NCBI GenBank assembly: GCA_030430875.1
Contig: JAUIKI010000041.1
Span: 1-8,689 of the forward strand
DNA: 8,689 bases
Direction: 5' to 3'
Source of the DNA: Gammaproteobacteria bacterium
GTDB lineage: Bacteria; Pseudomonadota; Gammaproteobacteria; Pseudomonadales; JAUIKI01
A program made the position numbers and the translations under genes. Below are positions 1 to 8,004 of this stretch, one piece after another. The notes below the pieces were generated by a model. It did no database searches and was not told the origin of the DNA. It was given only the letters and a program-made list of their open reading frames with translations. How positions within the stretch are numbered: the first letter of the stretch is position 1; each line of letters begins with the position of its first letter.

Positions 1-82
1 CGCTATTTTATGCCTAAATAAATTAGCGCTATCTAAATGATGATATATTCTTTAATAGCTTTATTTACGTCTTTTAAAAAAA

Positions 83-111
83 TTGTCACAATATCCCTTT
101 ACCATCATAAA
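83..111 (+). promoter_or_regulatory. Candidate sigma-70 promoter for the methyltransferase gene
   Basis: TTGTCA at 83-88 (5 of 6 to the -35 consensus) is followed after 17 bp by CATAAA at 106-111 (4 of 6 to the -10 consensus). Transcription would start near 118 and give a leader of about 100 nt before the start codon at 216. The region is AT-rich, so chance matches are easy. The spacing and the position upstream of a gene with a good ribosome binding site are the main support. Confidence 0.35.
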
Positions 112-204
112 AATCAGTACAACTTTGAGGCCGTTGCAATTTCATTAAAAACAATTTGAGGACGCTATAACAAAACATTTAAATTTATACCCAGCAAGGA
201 CGCT

Positions 205-210
205 AAGGAG
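205..210 (+). promoter_or_regulatory. Ribosome binding site of the methyltransferase gene
   Basis: AAGGAG lies 5 nt before the ATG at 216. It is the strongest Shine-Dalgarno in the window and fixes the start of the methyltransferase. The 9-mer AGGACGCTA just before and overlapping it (197-205) is a direct copy of 159-167, and TTTGAGG occurs at both 124-130 and 155-161, so the leader contains small direct repeats of unknown meaning. Confidence 0.75.
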
Positions 211-215
211 TAACC

Positions 216-1157
216 ATGCACGGATGTACCAATGCAAATTGGATAAAATTATTACAAATAATTGATCAATTCAACCAACAAGGAGGGCCCCAAGAAAAAG
301 ATTACCTCTATTTCAATACTCTGCTCAATGAAGTTCACCGTGCAATCAAGATAGGAAGCATTTCTGAAGAAGCAGTTTCTCAAATTCGCCACGCGCTTAA
401 AGATGCACTATCAACAGAAACCATGCAAGGTCGTGGGCTACAAAAAAAATATGGCTATTCCGGCGACTTCGCCATCATTAATGACATACATCAACACACG
501 ATAACGCAAGTACCGCATTTACGCTCTTGGGATGAGTTTTTTCACGCACAAAGTGCGCCAAAAGCAGTTCGAAACCGGAAAGACTACTTTATTGAGTTCC
601 TCGAAAAACAGATTTCACAAACCAATAAGCCAATCAGCTTATTAAACATAGCAAGTGGTCCCTGCCGAGATTTATATGAATTTTTTGAACGAAATCCTGA
701 AGCAAAAATCTCTGTTGATTGTGTAGATACTGACCCTTTTTCTATCAATTATGCAAAATTGGTTTGCCAGAATTACTTAGACAAAGTTTCATTCCATCAT
801 TCAAATGCGTTCAAATTTAACACTACTTCTCGCTATGATTTAATTTGGAGTGCTGGTTTGTTCGACTATTTTGACAACAATGGCTTTATTGCGTTGTTGA
901 AACATCTCACGCAATTTGCAAATCATTCAGCAAAAATTGTGATTGGAAACTTCTCAAAAGATAATCCATCACAAGCTTATATGGAGATTGTCGGAGATTG
1001 GTTTTTGCACTACCGTGATGCTGAAGAGTTGGCAAAACTAGCTCACCAAGTCGGTTACGACCCAAAAAGTATTTACGTAGAAAAGGAAGCAGAAGATCTT
1101 AATCTATTTTTACACATCACACACCTTGACTCTATGATGAAAACTGGCAGTGATTAA
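216..1157 (+). CDS. Class I SAM-dependent methyltransferase, PhcB-like family
   Basis: This 313-residue protein looks like a soluble cytoplasmic class I methyltransferase. Seen: an all-helical N-terminal part (about 1-130) containing GYSGD at 80-84 and AVRNR at 117-121; a Rossmann motif I, LNIASGP at 143-149; an acidic post-I region with D171 and D173; a motif IV-like stretch YDLIWSAGLFDYFD at 207-220; and a late segment NPSQAYMEI...WFLHYR at 250-267. From memory, the GY-x-GD element, AVRNR and the W-x-LxYR tail characterise the family often annotated as extracellular factor (3-hydroxypalmitic acid methyl ester) biosynthesis, to which Ralstonia PhcB belongs. The family is broad, so methylation of a fatty acid here is inference; a different small-molecule or lipid acceptor is possible. 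There is no signal peptide or membrane segment. The gene stands alone on its strand, with no phcS/R/Q-like neighbour, and converges on pmbA. The start is chosen because AAGGAG precedes it by 5 nt. Confidence 0.8.
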   Translation: MHGCTNANWIKLLQIIDQFNQQGGPQEKDYLYFNTLLNEVHRAIKIGSISEEAVSQIRHALKDALSTETMQGRGLQKKYGYSGDFAIINDIHQHTITQVPHLRSWDEFFHAQSAPKAVRNRKDYFIEFLEKQISQTNKPISLLNIASGPCRDLYEFFERNPEAKISVDCVDTDPFSINYAKLVCQNYLDKVSFHHSNAFKFNTTSRYDLIWSAGLFDYFDNNGFIALLKHLTQFANHSAKIVIGNFSKDNPSQAYMEIVGDWFLHYRDAEELAKLAHQVGYDPKSIYVEKEAEDLNLFLHITHLDSMMKTGSD

Positions 1158-1161
1158 TTTT

Positions 1162-1203
1162 TTGCAGGCAATAATTGCTCCACATCTCATTAATTGCCTG
1201 CAA
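1162..1203. repeat. Perfect 11-bp inverted repeat between convergent genes
   Basis: TTGCAGGCAAT at 1162-1172 is the exact reverse complement of ATTGCCTGCAA at 1193-1203, with a 20-nt loop. The repeat occupies nearly all of the 32-bp gap between the methyltransferase and pmbA stop codons, and the right arm is inside the last codons of pmbA (Ile-Ala-Gly-Asn). The position suggests a bidirectional transcript end. However, the T-run (1158-1163) lies before the stem on the plus strand and becomes A residues after the stem on the minus strand, so neither direction has a classical U-tract. Mutual or factor-dependent termination, or 3'-end protection, are the inferred alternatives. Confidence 0.5.
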
Positions 1204-2554
1204 TCGCCATTGAATCAATCAAGATGGACCCTGTTTGAATATTACCTCGATAGTCAACATCACTGCCAACAGCGGTAATTTGTTTAAACATTTCAGCTAA
1301 GTTGCCTGCGATGGTGACGCCCTGCACTGGGTATTGAACTTCACCATTCTCAACCCAAAAACCAGCTGCACCACGGGAATAATCACCCGTAACAATATTA
1401 ATACCATGCCCCATCAACTCAGTGACAATGAACCCTTTATGCATGTGCTTACATAAATTATCAAACGAAATCAAATTGGTTGCTTCCACCAACACATTGT
1501 GCACACCACCTGCATTACCAGTTGATTTCATCGCAAGTTTTCTCGCAGAGTAGCTACCTAGCAAATAACTATCTAGCACACCATTATGAATGAAATATTT
1601 TTTATACGTTGCAACACCTTCACTATCAAAGTTAGCACTCCCATGCCCTTTACGTAAATGGGGATTTTCAACAATAGAAATTTCTTCAGGAAGAATCTGT
1701 TTATGTAAATGCTTATTCAAAAATGAAGCGTTTTTATATAAATTACTACCACTAATCGCACTAATTAAATGATTGATTAAACCACTGGCAATCGGCGCAC
1801 TGAACAATACAGGTGCGTGTTGTGTATTCAAGGGTTTAACGCCCAAACGACTGGCTGTTCTCTTCGCGCAAATCGCACCAATTTCTTGGGGAGGAAGTAA
1901 ATCACTATAATCGCGAGCACTATCGTACCAATAATCTCTCTGCATCTCATCACCTTGCTTGGCAAGCACCATACAGCTCATACTATGGCGAGTACCAATC
2001 TGCGAACCAATGAATTGATGGCTATTACCATAGACTCGACATCCCTGATGAGAGCTTAGTGAAGCACCATCAGAATTTGTTATTTTTTCATGCTCTCTCG
2101 CTGCATTTTCACTACACTGCGCTAATTCAATAGCATCTTCTGTTGAAATAGGCCAAGGATGATAAAGATCAAGTTCAGGAAAATTATTCGCTATTAAATT
2201 TGCATCTGCAAGTCCAGCATAAGGATCAGGTGATGTAAATTTTGCGATATTACATGCTGCTTTAACTGCATCGTCCAACGCTGTTTTACTAAAATCATTT
2301 GTACTAGCAGAACCTTTAGACTGGTTGAAAAAAACCGTCACAGCAAATCCTTGATCACGATTAAACTCCAAAGTTTCAACATCACCCATACGCACATTAA
2401 CCGAAAGGCCTTGATACCAGCTTGCACCAATTTCAGCTTCAGTTGCACCCAGTGATTTTGCTTTTTCCAATACATAGCTAACTAAATCTTTCAGTTCAGC
2501 TTCTTTGGCATGAATAACATTTTTATCTTCAAACAATTTTGGTGATTGATTCAT
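1190..2554 (-). CDS. pmbA: PmbA/TldE, non-catalytic partner of the TldD/TldE metalloprotease
   Basis: This 454-residue cytoplasmic protein matches the PmbA (TldE) family, whose E. coli member is about 450 residues. With TldD it forms a heterodimeric peptidase known from maturation of microcin B17 and degradation of the CcdA antitoxin. Seen: an N-terminal domain with the family pattern GLSVNVRMGDVETLEFN (49-65) and KGSAST (80-85), the conserved FDSEGVAT (309-316) and STGNAGG (344-350), the TGDYSRGAAGFWVENGE block (389-405), and the typical C-terminal SMAIAG. There is no HExxxH; ELMGHGIN (379-386) is what the family has in the late glycine-rich region. That agrees with PmbA being the subunit without the zinc site. 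The start lacks a clear Shine-Dalgarno, but no alternative fits the family length better. It lies 116 bp downstream of tldD on the same strand and is probably co-transcribed with it. Confidence 0.95.
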   Translation of the reverse strand: MNQSPKLFEDKNVIHAKEAELKDLVSYVLEKAKSLGATEAEIGASWYQGLSVNVRMGDVETLEFNRDQGFAVTVFFNQSKGSASTNDFSKTALDDAVKAACNIAKFTSPDPYAGLADANLIANNFPELDLYHPWPISTEDAIELAQCSENAAREHEKITNSDGASLSSHQGCRVYGNSHQFIGSQIGTRHSMSCMVLAKQGDEMQRDYWYDSARDYSDLLPPQEIGAICAKRTASRLGVKPLNTQHAPVLFSAPIASGLINHLISAISGSNLYKNASFLNKHLHKQILPEEISIVENPHLRKGHGSANFDSEGVATYKKYFIHNGVLDSYLLGSYSARKLAMKSTGNAGGVHNVLVEATNLISFDNLCKHMHKGFIVTELMGHGINIVTGDYSRGAAGFWVENGEVQYPVQGVTIAGNLAEMFKQITAVGSDVDYRGNIQTGSILIDSMAIAGN

Positions 2555-2670
2555 AGTAAGTCATCATAATAAAATTTAATTTTTTTAAAAAAATGCACGC
2601 TTTCACAAAGACCAATATATCGCAATGTCTCCTAAACTAACTGGGCTAATTGCGTGCTGCGCCTTTTCTT
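2555..2670. other. Gap between tldD and pmbA, no gene
   Basis: These 116 bp hold no gene and no recognisable remnant of yjgA/darP, which often separates tldD from pmbA in gammaproteobacteria. Their main feature is a perfect 14-bp palindrome of seven T then seven A at 2580-2593. On the minus strand GCGTGC at 2600-2595 precedes the seven T residues, and a complementary GCACGC lies at 2657-2652. That 6-bp stem would need a loop of about 51 nt, which is too weak to call a terminator. A weak -10-like TATATT lies at about 2619-2614 (minus) without a good -35. Whether pmbA has its own promoter cannot be decided. Confidence 0.4.
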
Positions 2671-4113
2671 TTAAACCTGCGTACCACCTACCGTGATTTC
2701 GTCAATTTTCAACGTTGGCTGACCAACACCAACTGGGACAGATTGACCATCCTTACCACATACGCCAACACCAGGATCAAGCTTTAAATCATTTCCAACC
2801 ATTGAAATTTTTTGCATAACATCAGGACCACTACCAATTAACGTTGCACCTTTGACAGGACAATCAATTTTTCCGTCTCGAATTAAATAAGCCTCACTAG
2901 CTGAAAACACAAATTTACCTGAGGTAATATCAACCTGACCACCACCGAAATTCACCGCATAGATTCCTTTCTTCACAGACGCTATAATTTCTTCAGGATT
3001 GGATTGACCGGCTAACATAAAAGTGTTGGTCATTCTTGGCATTGGAAGATGTGCATAAGATTCACGACGACCATTACCCGTTGATGGCATTCCCATAAGT
3101 TTAGCATTCAATTTATCAAGCAAGTAACCAGTTAATCGACCATTTTCAATGAGTACAGTTTTTTGAGTCGGACAACCTTCGTCATCCACAGTAAGTGAAC
3201 CACGTCGATCAGGCAACGTGCCATCATCAACCACAGTACACAACGGTGAGGCCACCATTTGCCCGAGTCGATTTGAGAATGCTGATGTTCCTTTGCGATT
3301 AAAATCACCTTCAAGACCATGGCCTACAGCTTCATGCAACAAAATTCCAGGCCAACCTGATCCCAGCACAACAGGCATTGGACCAGCCGGTGCTGGCTGC
3401 GCATCCAAATTAATCAATGCTTGACGAACTGCCTCTTTAGCATAATCTGATGCACGATCCTCATCTATAAAAAAATCAAAACCCACTCGACCACCACCAC
3501 CTGCTGATGCACGTTCTCGCTTACCATTTTTTTCAGCAATCACGCTAACATTAAAACGCAATAATGGTCTCACATCAGCAACAAATGTCCCATCAGTTCC
3601 TGCAATCAATACAATATCATAAACACTTGCAAGCGTTGCTGTTACATGCGTAATCATTGTGCTTTCATTACGTGCAACTTGATCAACTTTTTGCAACAAA
3701 GCCACTTTAGATTTTTCATCGATGAAATCAAATGGATTTTTTATCATGTAGCGCATTGGTGGATTAGCTTTTTTCCAAGCTTTACAAACATTTTTGCCAC
3801 CAACCCGCGCAATGGTTTGTGCAGCTGATGCAGCTTGCGTTAATGCTGGCATAATAAGCTCGTCAGAGTAGGCAAAACCAGTTTTTTCACCACTCATTGC
3901 TCGAATTCCAACACCGCTATCAACGCTATAAGATGCATCTTTAACAATGCCGTCTTCAAGCACCCAAGATTCATGATAACTATGTTGGAAATAAAGGTCC
4001 GCTGCATCAATTGATCGACTCAACATTGAATCCAATATACGCACAAGATCTTGATCAGTTAGATTCGCAGGCTCAAAAAACTGTTTTTTTGCAATACTCA
4101 ATGGGGTAGACAT
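2671..4113 (-). CDS. tldD: TldD, zinc metallopeptidase subunit of TldD/TldE
   Basis: This 480-residue protein corresponds closely, nearly end to end, to E. coli TldD (481 residues). TldD is the catalytic subunit of the TldD/TldE heterodimer, which threads unfolded peptides into an inner cavity for cleavage. Seen: SYHESWVLEDGIVKD (45-59) and SGEKTGFAY (74-82) in the N-terminal domain, GGGGRVG (205-211) in the middle, and the metal motif HEAVGHGLEGD with H260, E261 and H265 (HExxxH, codons around 3336-3319). The third expected zinc ligand is C452 in GVGVCGKDGQS. TGNGRRESYAHLPMPRMTNT (345-364) and NFGGGQVDITSGK (388-400) are also intact. No key residue is missing, so it should be active with PmbA encoded downstream. 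The start has GAAGAG 9 nt upstream, inside the final Glu codons of yhdP. The usual substrate in a genome without microcin genes is unknown. Confidence 0.97.
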   Translation of the reverse strand: MSTPLSIAKKQFFEPANLTDQDLVRILDSMLSRSIDAADLYFQHSYHESWVLEDGIVKDASYSVDSGVGIRAMSGEKTGFAYSDELIMPALTQAASAAQTIARVGGKNVCKAWKKANPPMRYMIKNPFDFIDEKSKVALLQKVDQVARNESTMITHVTATLASVYDIVLIAGTDGTFVADVRPLLRFNVSVIAEKNGKRERASAGGGGRVGFDFFIDEDRASDYAKEAVRQALINLDAQPAPAGPMPVVLGSGWPGILLHEAVGHGLEGDFNRKGTSAFSNRLGQMVASPLCTVVDDGTLPDRRGSLTVDDEGCPTQKTVLIENGRLTGYLLDKLNAKLMGMPSTGNGRRESYAHLPMPRMTNTFMLAGQSNPEEIIASVKKGIYAVNFGGGQVDITSGKFVFSASEAYLIRDGKIDCPVKGATLIGSGPDVMQKISMVGNDLKLDPGVGVCGKDGQSVPVGVGQPTLKIDEITVGGTQV

Positions 4114-4128
4114 AACATTTCACTCTTC
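4114..4128 (-). promoter_or_regulatory. tldD ribosome binding site inside the end of yhdP
   Basis: On the minus strand GAAGAG (4128-4123) forms the last two Glu codons of yhdP and lies 9 nt before the tldD ATG at 4113. The yhdP stop (TGA, 4122-4120) sits between them. Ribosomes ending on yhdP would release next to the tldD start, so translational coupling is likely. Confidence 0.6.
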
Positions 4129-7100
4129 AGGTAAATTAAGTTTACTTTCGTCTGTAACCGGTTCTTTTTCCTTAGCATTGATAACAGAAAGTGCTTCTAT
4201 TGATGGCTCTTTCCAATTTCCGGTAACTGCGTATCGAACACTCGTAATTTTATTTAACACATCTTTAAATGGAGTTTTCTGTAAAAGTTTCTCTGTGAGA
4301 AAAAGAGCACCACCGACTTGAGGGGCTCCAACTAATGTAGCAGCAAGTGGAAAATTTCCAGTTAATGGCAAAATAACAAGCATCTCTTGATTTAACTCTT
4401 GAGTGACTAAATTAGTTTCCCCTGATAAATAAATTGTAGCAGAAGGCCCTTCAATTTTCAGAATATCACGAATTTCTAACATACCACCATTAATGTCTAC
4501 AACACCACTAATACTGTCATAACTCAAACCTTTATCAGTTAAGTCAGAAAAATCCAAACGTAACCGTCTCAATAAAGTATTATTATTCAATACACCAAAC
4601 ACACGCAACAATGACGCAGCCGCTGAATCCACTTCATTAAACTGCCCATCGGACAATTGCATTTCAATCACGCCTGTGGCCTGTGTTAAATCAAAATTAA
4701 TTGGCGATCCAGGCCAGCTTAATTGCGCATCAACTGTTGCATGTTTACTACTTACTGTTGGTTGCAATCCCCAATCGGTTAACACATCAGACACGTTGTC
4801 AGATTGAAAATATGATGTCATGCTCGACTGATGTTTTTCACCTTTTTTGGTCCAATAAATAGCACTTTCAATTGTTAAATGTTTAGCTTTAGCTCGAATA
4901 TCTTCTATAAATAATCCAGGTTTATCACCATCTTTTGTTGAGCGAACCTTAAAAGCACATTGACCTAAATCATCATCATTTAAAAACAAATTTTTCGTTG
5001 AAAAATTGGCAGATGGGAACGTCATTGGATCAATATGCATCAATGGATCAGCTGATTTGTCTTCACTCGTTGTCAAAAATAAGTAGTCCAAATCAATTTC
5101 ATGTGCTTCGATATTATTTTTAAACCATTTTATTCTACCACTCAACATCGGCGTATTAGCTTTAACATGCCAGTAATTAATCTCTTGATTGGCATCGATA
5201 TCAACATCATGAAACACTTGCTCATGGAATTTCAACTCATCAATTTTAACTTGAATTTTCTTAATATCATTATTTGTTTTTTCAGAATCCACTTGTAATT
5301 TTGCAAACACTTTCTCCCAAGATTGCACATCAAATGTAGGCAAATGGCCTAAAATAACTATGCCATTTTTATGCTCAAAATCTTTAACTTCTCCACCAAA
5401 TTTAACTGAGGCTCTTGAGAAACTATTTTCATTAATTTCGAACAAAGCATGTAAATATTTATTGTAAGAAACAGATAATTTTCTTGGCTTATTTTTCAAT
5501 GACAGACTAATTTTTATCGGCTTTTCTTGCTTTGCAGTTTTTCCAAGCCCATCTGGCAATTCAAGTTTGATACCTCGCAAATTCGATGTAAAAACAATAT
5601 TACTTTTAAATCGTTTAGAATCAGGAATAATCGGAAAACCAATGCTTGCTTTATAAGCAGACTCCCCGGAAATTAATGATAAATAATTTGGCTCAACCCA
5701 TTGAGATAAATTTTCAGATGGAAGCCTACTTTTCACAATAACTTGAGAGTCATAAACAGCTTGTTGATTTGAATTTAATATATCAATAGAAGCAACTTGA
5801 TTGAAAATCTCTGCATCTAATTTTGCGTTTATTCCAAGACGACTATGATAGTTGAAATCACCAGAAATTTTAGAGATTTTTAAAGGAATCTCCAACAACA
5901 TTAAATTAGAATTTTGTATTTTTGCATTGACATCAACAACGGGGATATCTTTTGATTTAAGAGGTAAGTCAATACGAATTTTTGACGCCATATCACCATC
6001 AATTTTCCATTTAGCAACGACATTTCCTGCGTGCTTTTTCAATGGCGATTCTTTTAATAAAGTGATCACGTCGTCCATCGGACCAACCGCATTAGAAACC
6101 ACTAATAAATTATTATTTTTCTCCAAAGTAACTTGTGTATCAGTCAATGTTGACTTAAGGATGGTTGCTTGACTAACATTGACAGAAACATGAGGGAGAT
6201 TGATATCAATCAAGGCATCAGCATGGTTAATTTCAGGCCACGATGGTTGATAGGCAAATGTGGCATCATTAACATCAAAAAACATGGCAATAGTTTTTTC
6301 ATTGCTTTTAGAATCTTTACTGATTAAACCATGGTAAATAAATCCACCTTGTTGAACTTTTCCTTTTTTGATAGAGCTAGTCAGCCAGCTTCTTAACTTT
6401 GGATCAATTTTTTTTGGCAGGTAATCTGGTGTATTTTTTGCATCAACATTTTGCAGCCCAATCTCTAGTGTAAGATTATCATCATCACCATGTCGATCAA
6501 TGGCCAATGAAAATTTCCCATAAATATCACCGACATCTCCTGCTAATTTCAACACATTACTTTTGACATTCACCATATCATTATCAATTGTCCAAGAAAT
6601 GCGACCATTTGCCAATTGATACTGCCAAGCAGTTGGAAATATTTTTGGGAAATGCAACGTTAAATCATCCGTGTCTAGCTCAATAAAACCTTGATTGTTT
6701 ATGATTTGAATAAACCCACTCACACCTTTTCCAGCAGGAGTGTTTTTCCAAGCTGACATTTCAATATTTTCCAAGTTAGCAATGGCAGAATACCTTGGTG
6801 TAGAATCATCATCTTCAGCCACATACGACACATGAATATTTTTCAGCATCCCTTTTGGGTCAAAACTTTGCAGCATGTTTGTCGCTTTTTCAGGAAGTGA
6901 GCCAGATGCAAGCAATATTTTTTTCAAAATTGCTAAGTCTAGCGTGTCGATGGCAAGCAAATAATTTGGATTACTCTGTAATTGTTTGATGGAAAGCTGG
7001 AGATTTTCCACTGAAAATTTTTCTGACTGATCAGCAATTTTTTGAACAAATTGCAAATCATTTATCATTAACTTCACACCCATCAACTCATCGACATCCC

Positions 7101-8004
7101 AAGAAAATTGCACTGCAAAATCACTCACCACGGGTAATTTTTTAGTTGCTATCCATTGAAATTCTGGAATTTCAATGCGTCCTTTCAGTGATGACAGTTG
7201 ATTATCAGTCCACGTTCCCCAAATTTGGCTAGCACCAATTGTTAATGCTTCTATGCCAAGTTTTTCTTGAAAAGAACTTAGCTGAACTAATGCAGAATCA
7301 AGTTGCAGCTCAGAAACACCAACATAAAAATCAATGTCACAATTTTTCAAATCAAAAGGTGATCCAACAATCTGCGCACTAAATATTAAGGGTTTTTTTA
7401 CGTCGTCAAAACTGATTTTTCCTGATAGATGATAATAATCAGTGGTTTTATTTTTTTTGATGAGTCCATCAAATTCTTCAATTTTTTGTTCCGGTTTTTC
7501 AAATGGCTTGAAGACAATTGAGGCATTGTTTAAATAAATTTGGTGCTGTGCCAAAATATGCTCAATTGCATTGGATGAATTGTTTTGATGAGTTGTTTGT
7601 AATCCAGGCACGCTCCAATTTTTGTTTTCATCTTCAACTAAAATAATCTGCAGCCCATTTATGACAAAATCATCAAAAATTAGTGCTCGATTGAATAAAG
7701 AGCTAAATAAATTGAGTCTTACAAACGCACTTTCAACCTGAAATGTTGCTTCCTCAGCAAGCTCGGGATTCATCAATTGAATATGTTGAATGTTAACGTT
7801 AGGGCTAAGCCCTGACCAAGACCCCTCTATTGAGTCGATGGTAATTGGCACATCCAATTGCTTATGCAATGCAGCGACAATCTTGTCTCTATCAACTAAT
7901 TTTGGCAGCATAATGCGGCCCATAGTTGATATGATCGCTATGAGAATCAGCAGAATTAACGCAAAATAGCCCGTTTTCTTAGCAAAACCATGCAAAACTT
8001 TCAT
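4120..8004 (-). CDS. yhdP: YhdP, AsmA-like phospholipid-transport protein of the envelope
   Basis: This 1294-residue protein has the length of the YhdP family (E. coli about 1266). Seen: a short basic N-terminus, then one hydrophobic segment at about 12-32 (FALILLILIAIIS), after which the chain would be periplasmic. A first AsmA-type module follows (VPITIDSIEGSWSGLSPNV, 52-70), then a long beta-rich body, and a conserved C-terminal AsmA-like region at about 1111-1270. That region contains LLRRLRLDFSDLTDKGLSYDSI, IEGPSATIYLSGETNL and PLAATLVGAPQVGGALFL. In E. coli, YhdP acts with TamB and YdbH to carry phospholipids to the outer membrane through a grooved beta structure spanning the periplasm. 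The frame is intact throughout. Adjacency to tldD matches the conserved gammaproteobacterial order. No good Shine-Dalgarno precedes the ATG at 8004; GATGAG is 18 nt away. Confidence 0.93.
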   Translation of the reverse strand: MKVLHGFAKKTGYFALILLILIAIISTMGRIMLPKLVDRDKIVAALHKQLDVPITIDSIEGSWSGLSPNVNIQHIQLMNPELAEEATFQVESAFVRLNLFSSLFNRALIFDDFVINGLQIILVEDENKNWSVPGLQTTHQNNSSNAIEHILAQHQIYLNNASIVFKPFEKPEQKIEEFDGLIKKNKTTDYYHLSGKISFDDVKKPLIFSAQIVGSPFDLKNCDIDFYVGVSELQLDSALVQLSSFQEKLGIEALTIGASQIWGTWTDNQLSSLKGRIEIPEFQWIATKKLPVVSDFAVQFSWDVDELMGVKLMINDLQFVQKIADQSEKFSVENLQLSIKQLQSNPNYLLAIDTLDLAILKKILLASGSLPEKATNMLQSFDPKGMLKNIHVSYVAEDDDSTPRYSAIANLENIEMSAWKNTPAGKGVSGFIQIINNQGFIELDTDDLTLHFPKIFPTAWQYQLANGRISWTIDNDMVNVKSNVLKLAGDVGDIYGKFSLAIDRHGDDDNLTLEIGLQNVDAKNTPDYLPKKIDPKLRSWLTSSIKKGKVQQGGFIYHGLISKDSKSNEKTIAMFFDVNDATFAYQPSWPEINHADALIDINLPHVSVNVSQATILKSTLTDTQVTLEKNNNLLVVSNAVGPMDDVITLLKESPLKKHAGNVVAKWKIDGDMASKIRIDLPLKSKDIPVVDVNAKIQNSNLMLLEIPLKISKISGDFNYHSRLGINAKLDAEIFNQVASIDILNSNQQAVYDSQVIVKSRLPSENLSQWVEPNYLSLISGESAYKASIGFPIIPDSKRFKSNIVFTSNLRGIKLELPDGLGKTAKQEKPIKISLSLKNKPRKLSVSYNKYLHALFEINENSFSRASVKFGGEVKDFEHKNGIVILGHLPTFDVQSWEKVFAKLQVDSEKTNNDIKKIQVKIDELKFHEQVFHDVDIDANQEINYWHVKANTPMLSGRIKWFKNNIEAHEIDLDYLFLTTSEDKSADPLMHIDPMTFPSANFSTKNLFLNDDDLGQCAFKVRSTKDGDKPGLFIEDIRAKAKHLTIESAIYWTKKGEKHQSSMTSYFQSDNVSDVLTDWGLQPTVSSKHATVDAQLSWPGSPINFDLTQATGVIEMQLSDGQFNEVDSAAASLLRVFGVLNNNTLLRRLRLDFSDLTDKGLSYDSISGVVDINGGMLEIRDILKIEGPSATIYLSGETNLVTQELNQEMLVILPLTGNFPLAATLVGAPQVGGALFLTEKLLQKTPFKDVLNKITSVRYAVTGNWKEPSIEALSVINAKEKEPVTDESKLNLPEE

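Noticed and set aside
1..32. Short inverted repeat CGCTA (1-5) and TAGCG (24-28) as an upstream terminator
   Set aside because: A 5-bp stem with an 18-nt loop and no T-run; too weak to call.
37..159. A 40-codon plus-strand frame in the methyltransferase leader (starts Met-Met-Ile-Tyr)
   Set aside because: It has no ribosome binding site, overlaps the best promoter candidate, and has an AT-driven composition without recognisable features.
2580..2600. Intrinsic terminator after tldD using the seven-T run
   Set aside because: The only matching stem is 6 bp with a loop of about 51 nt, and no local GC-rich hairpin abuts the T-run. Read-through into pmbA is as likely.
3132..3424. Open frames on both strands inside tldD, including 3132-3320 minus and 3218-3424 plus
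   Set aside because: They overlap the zinc-site region of an intact, highly conserved TldD and look like shadows in other frames.
5852..6172. A 106-codon plus-strand open frame opposite yhdP
   Set aside because: It lies fully antisense to a well-supported gene, has no family resemblance and no ribosome binding site; it is a shadow.
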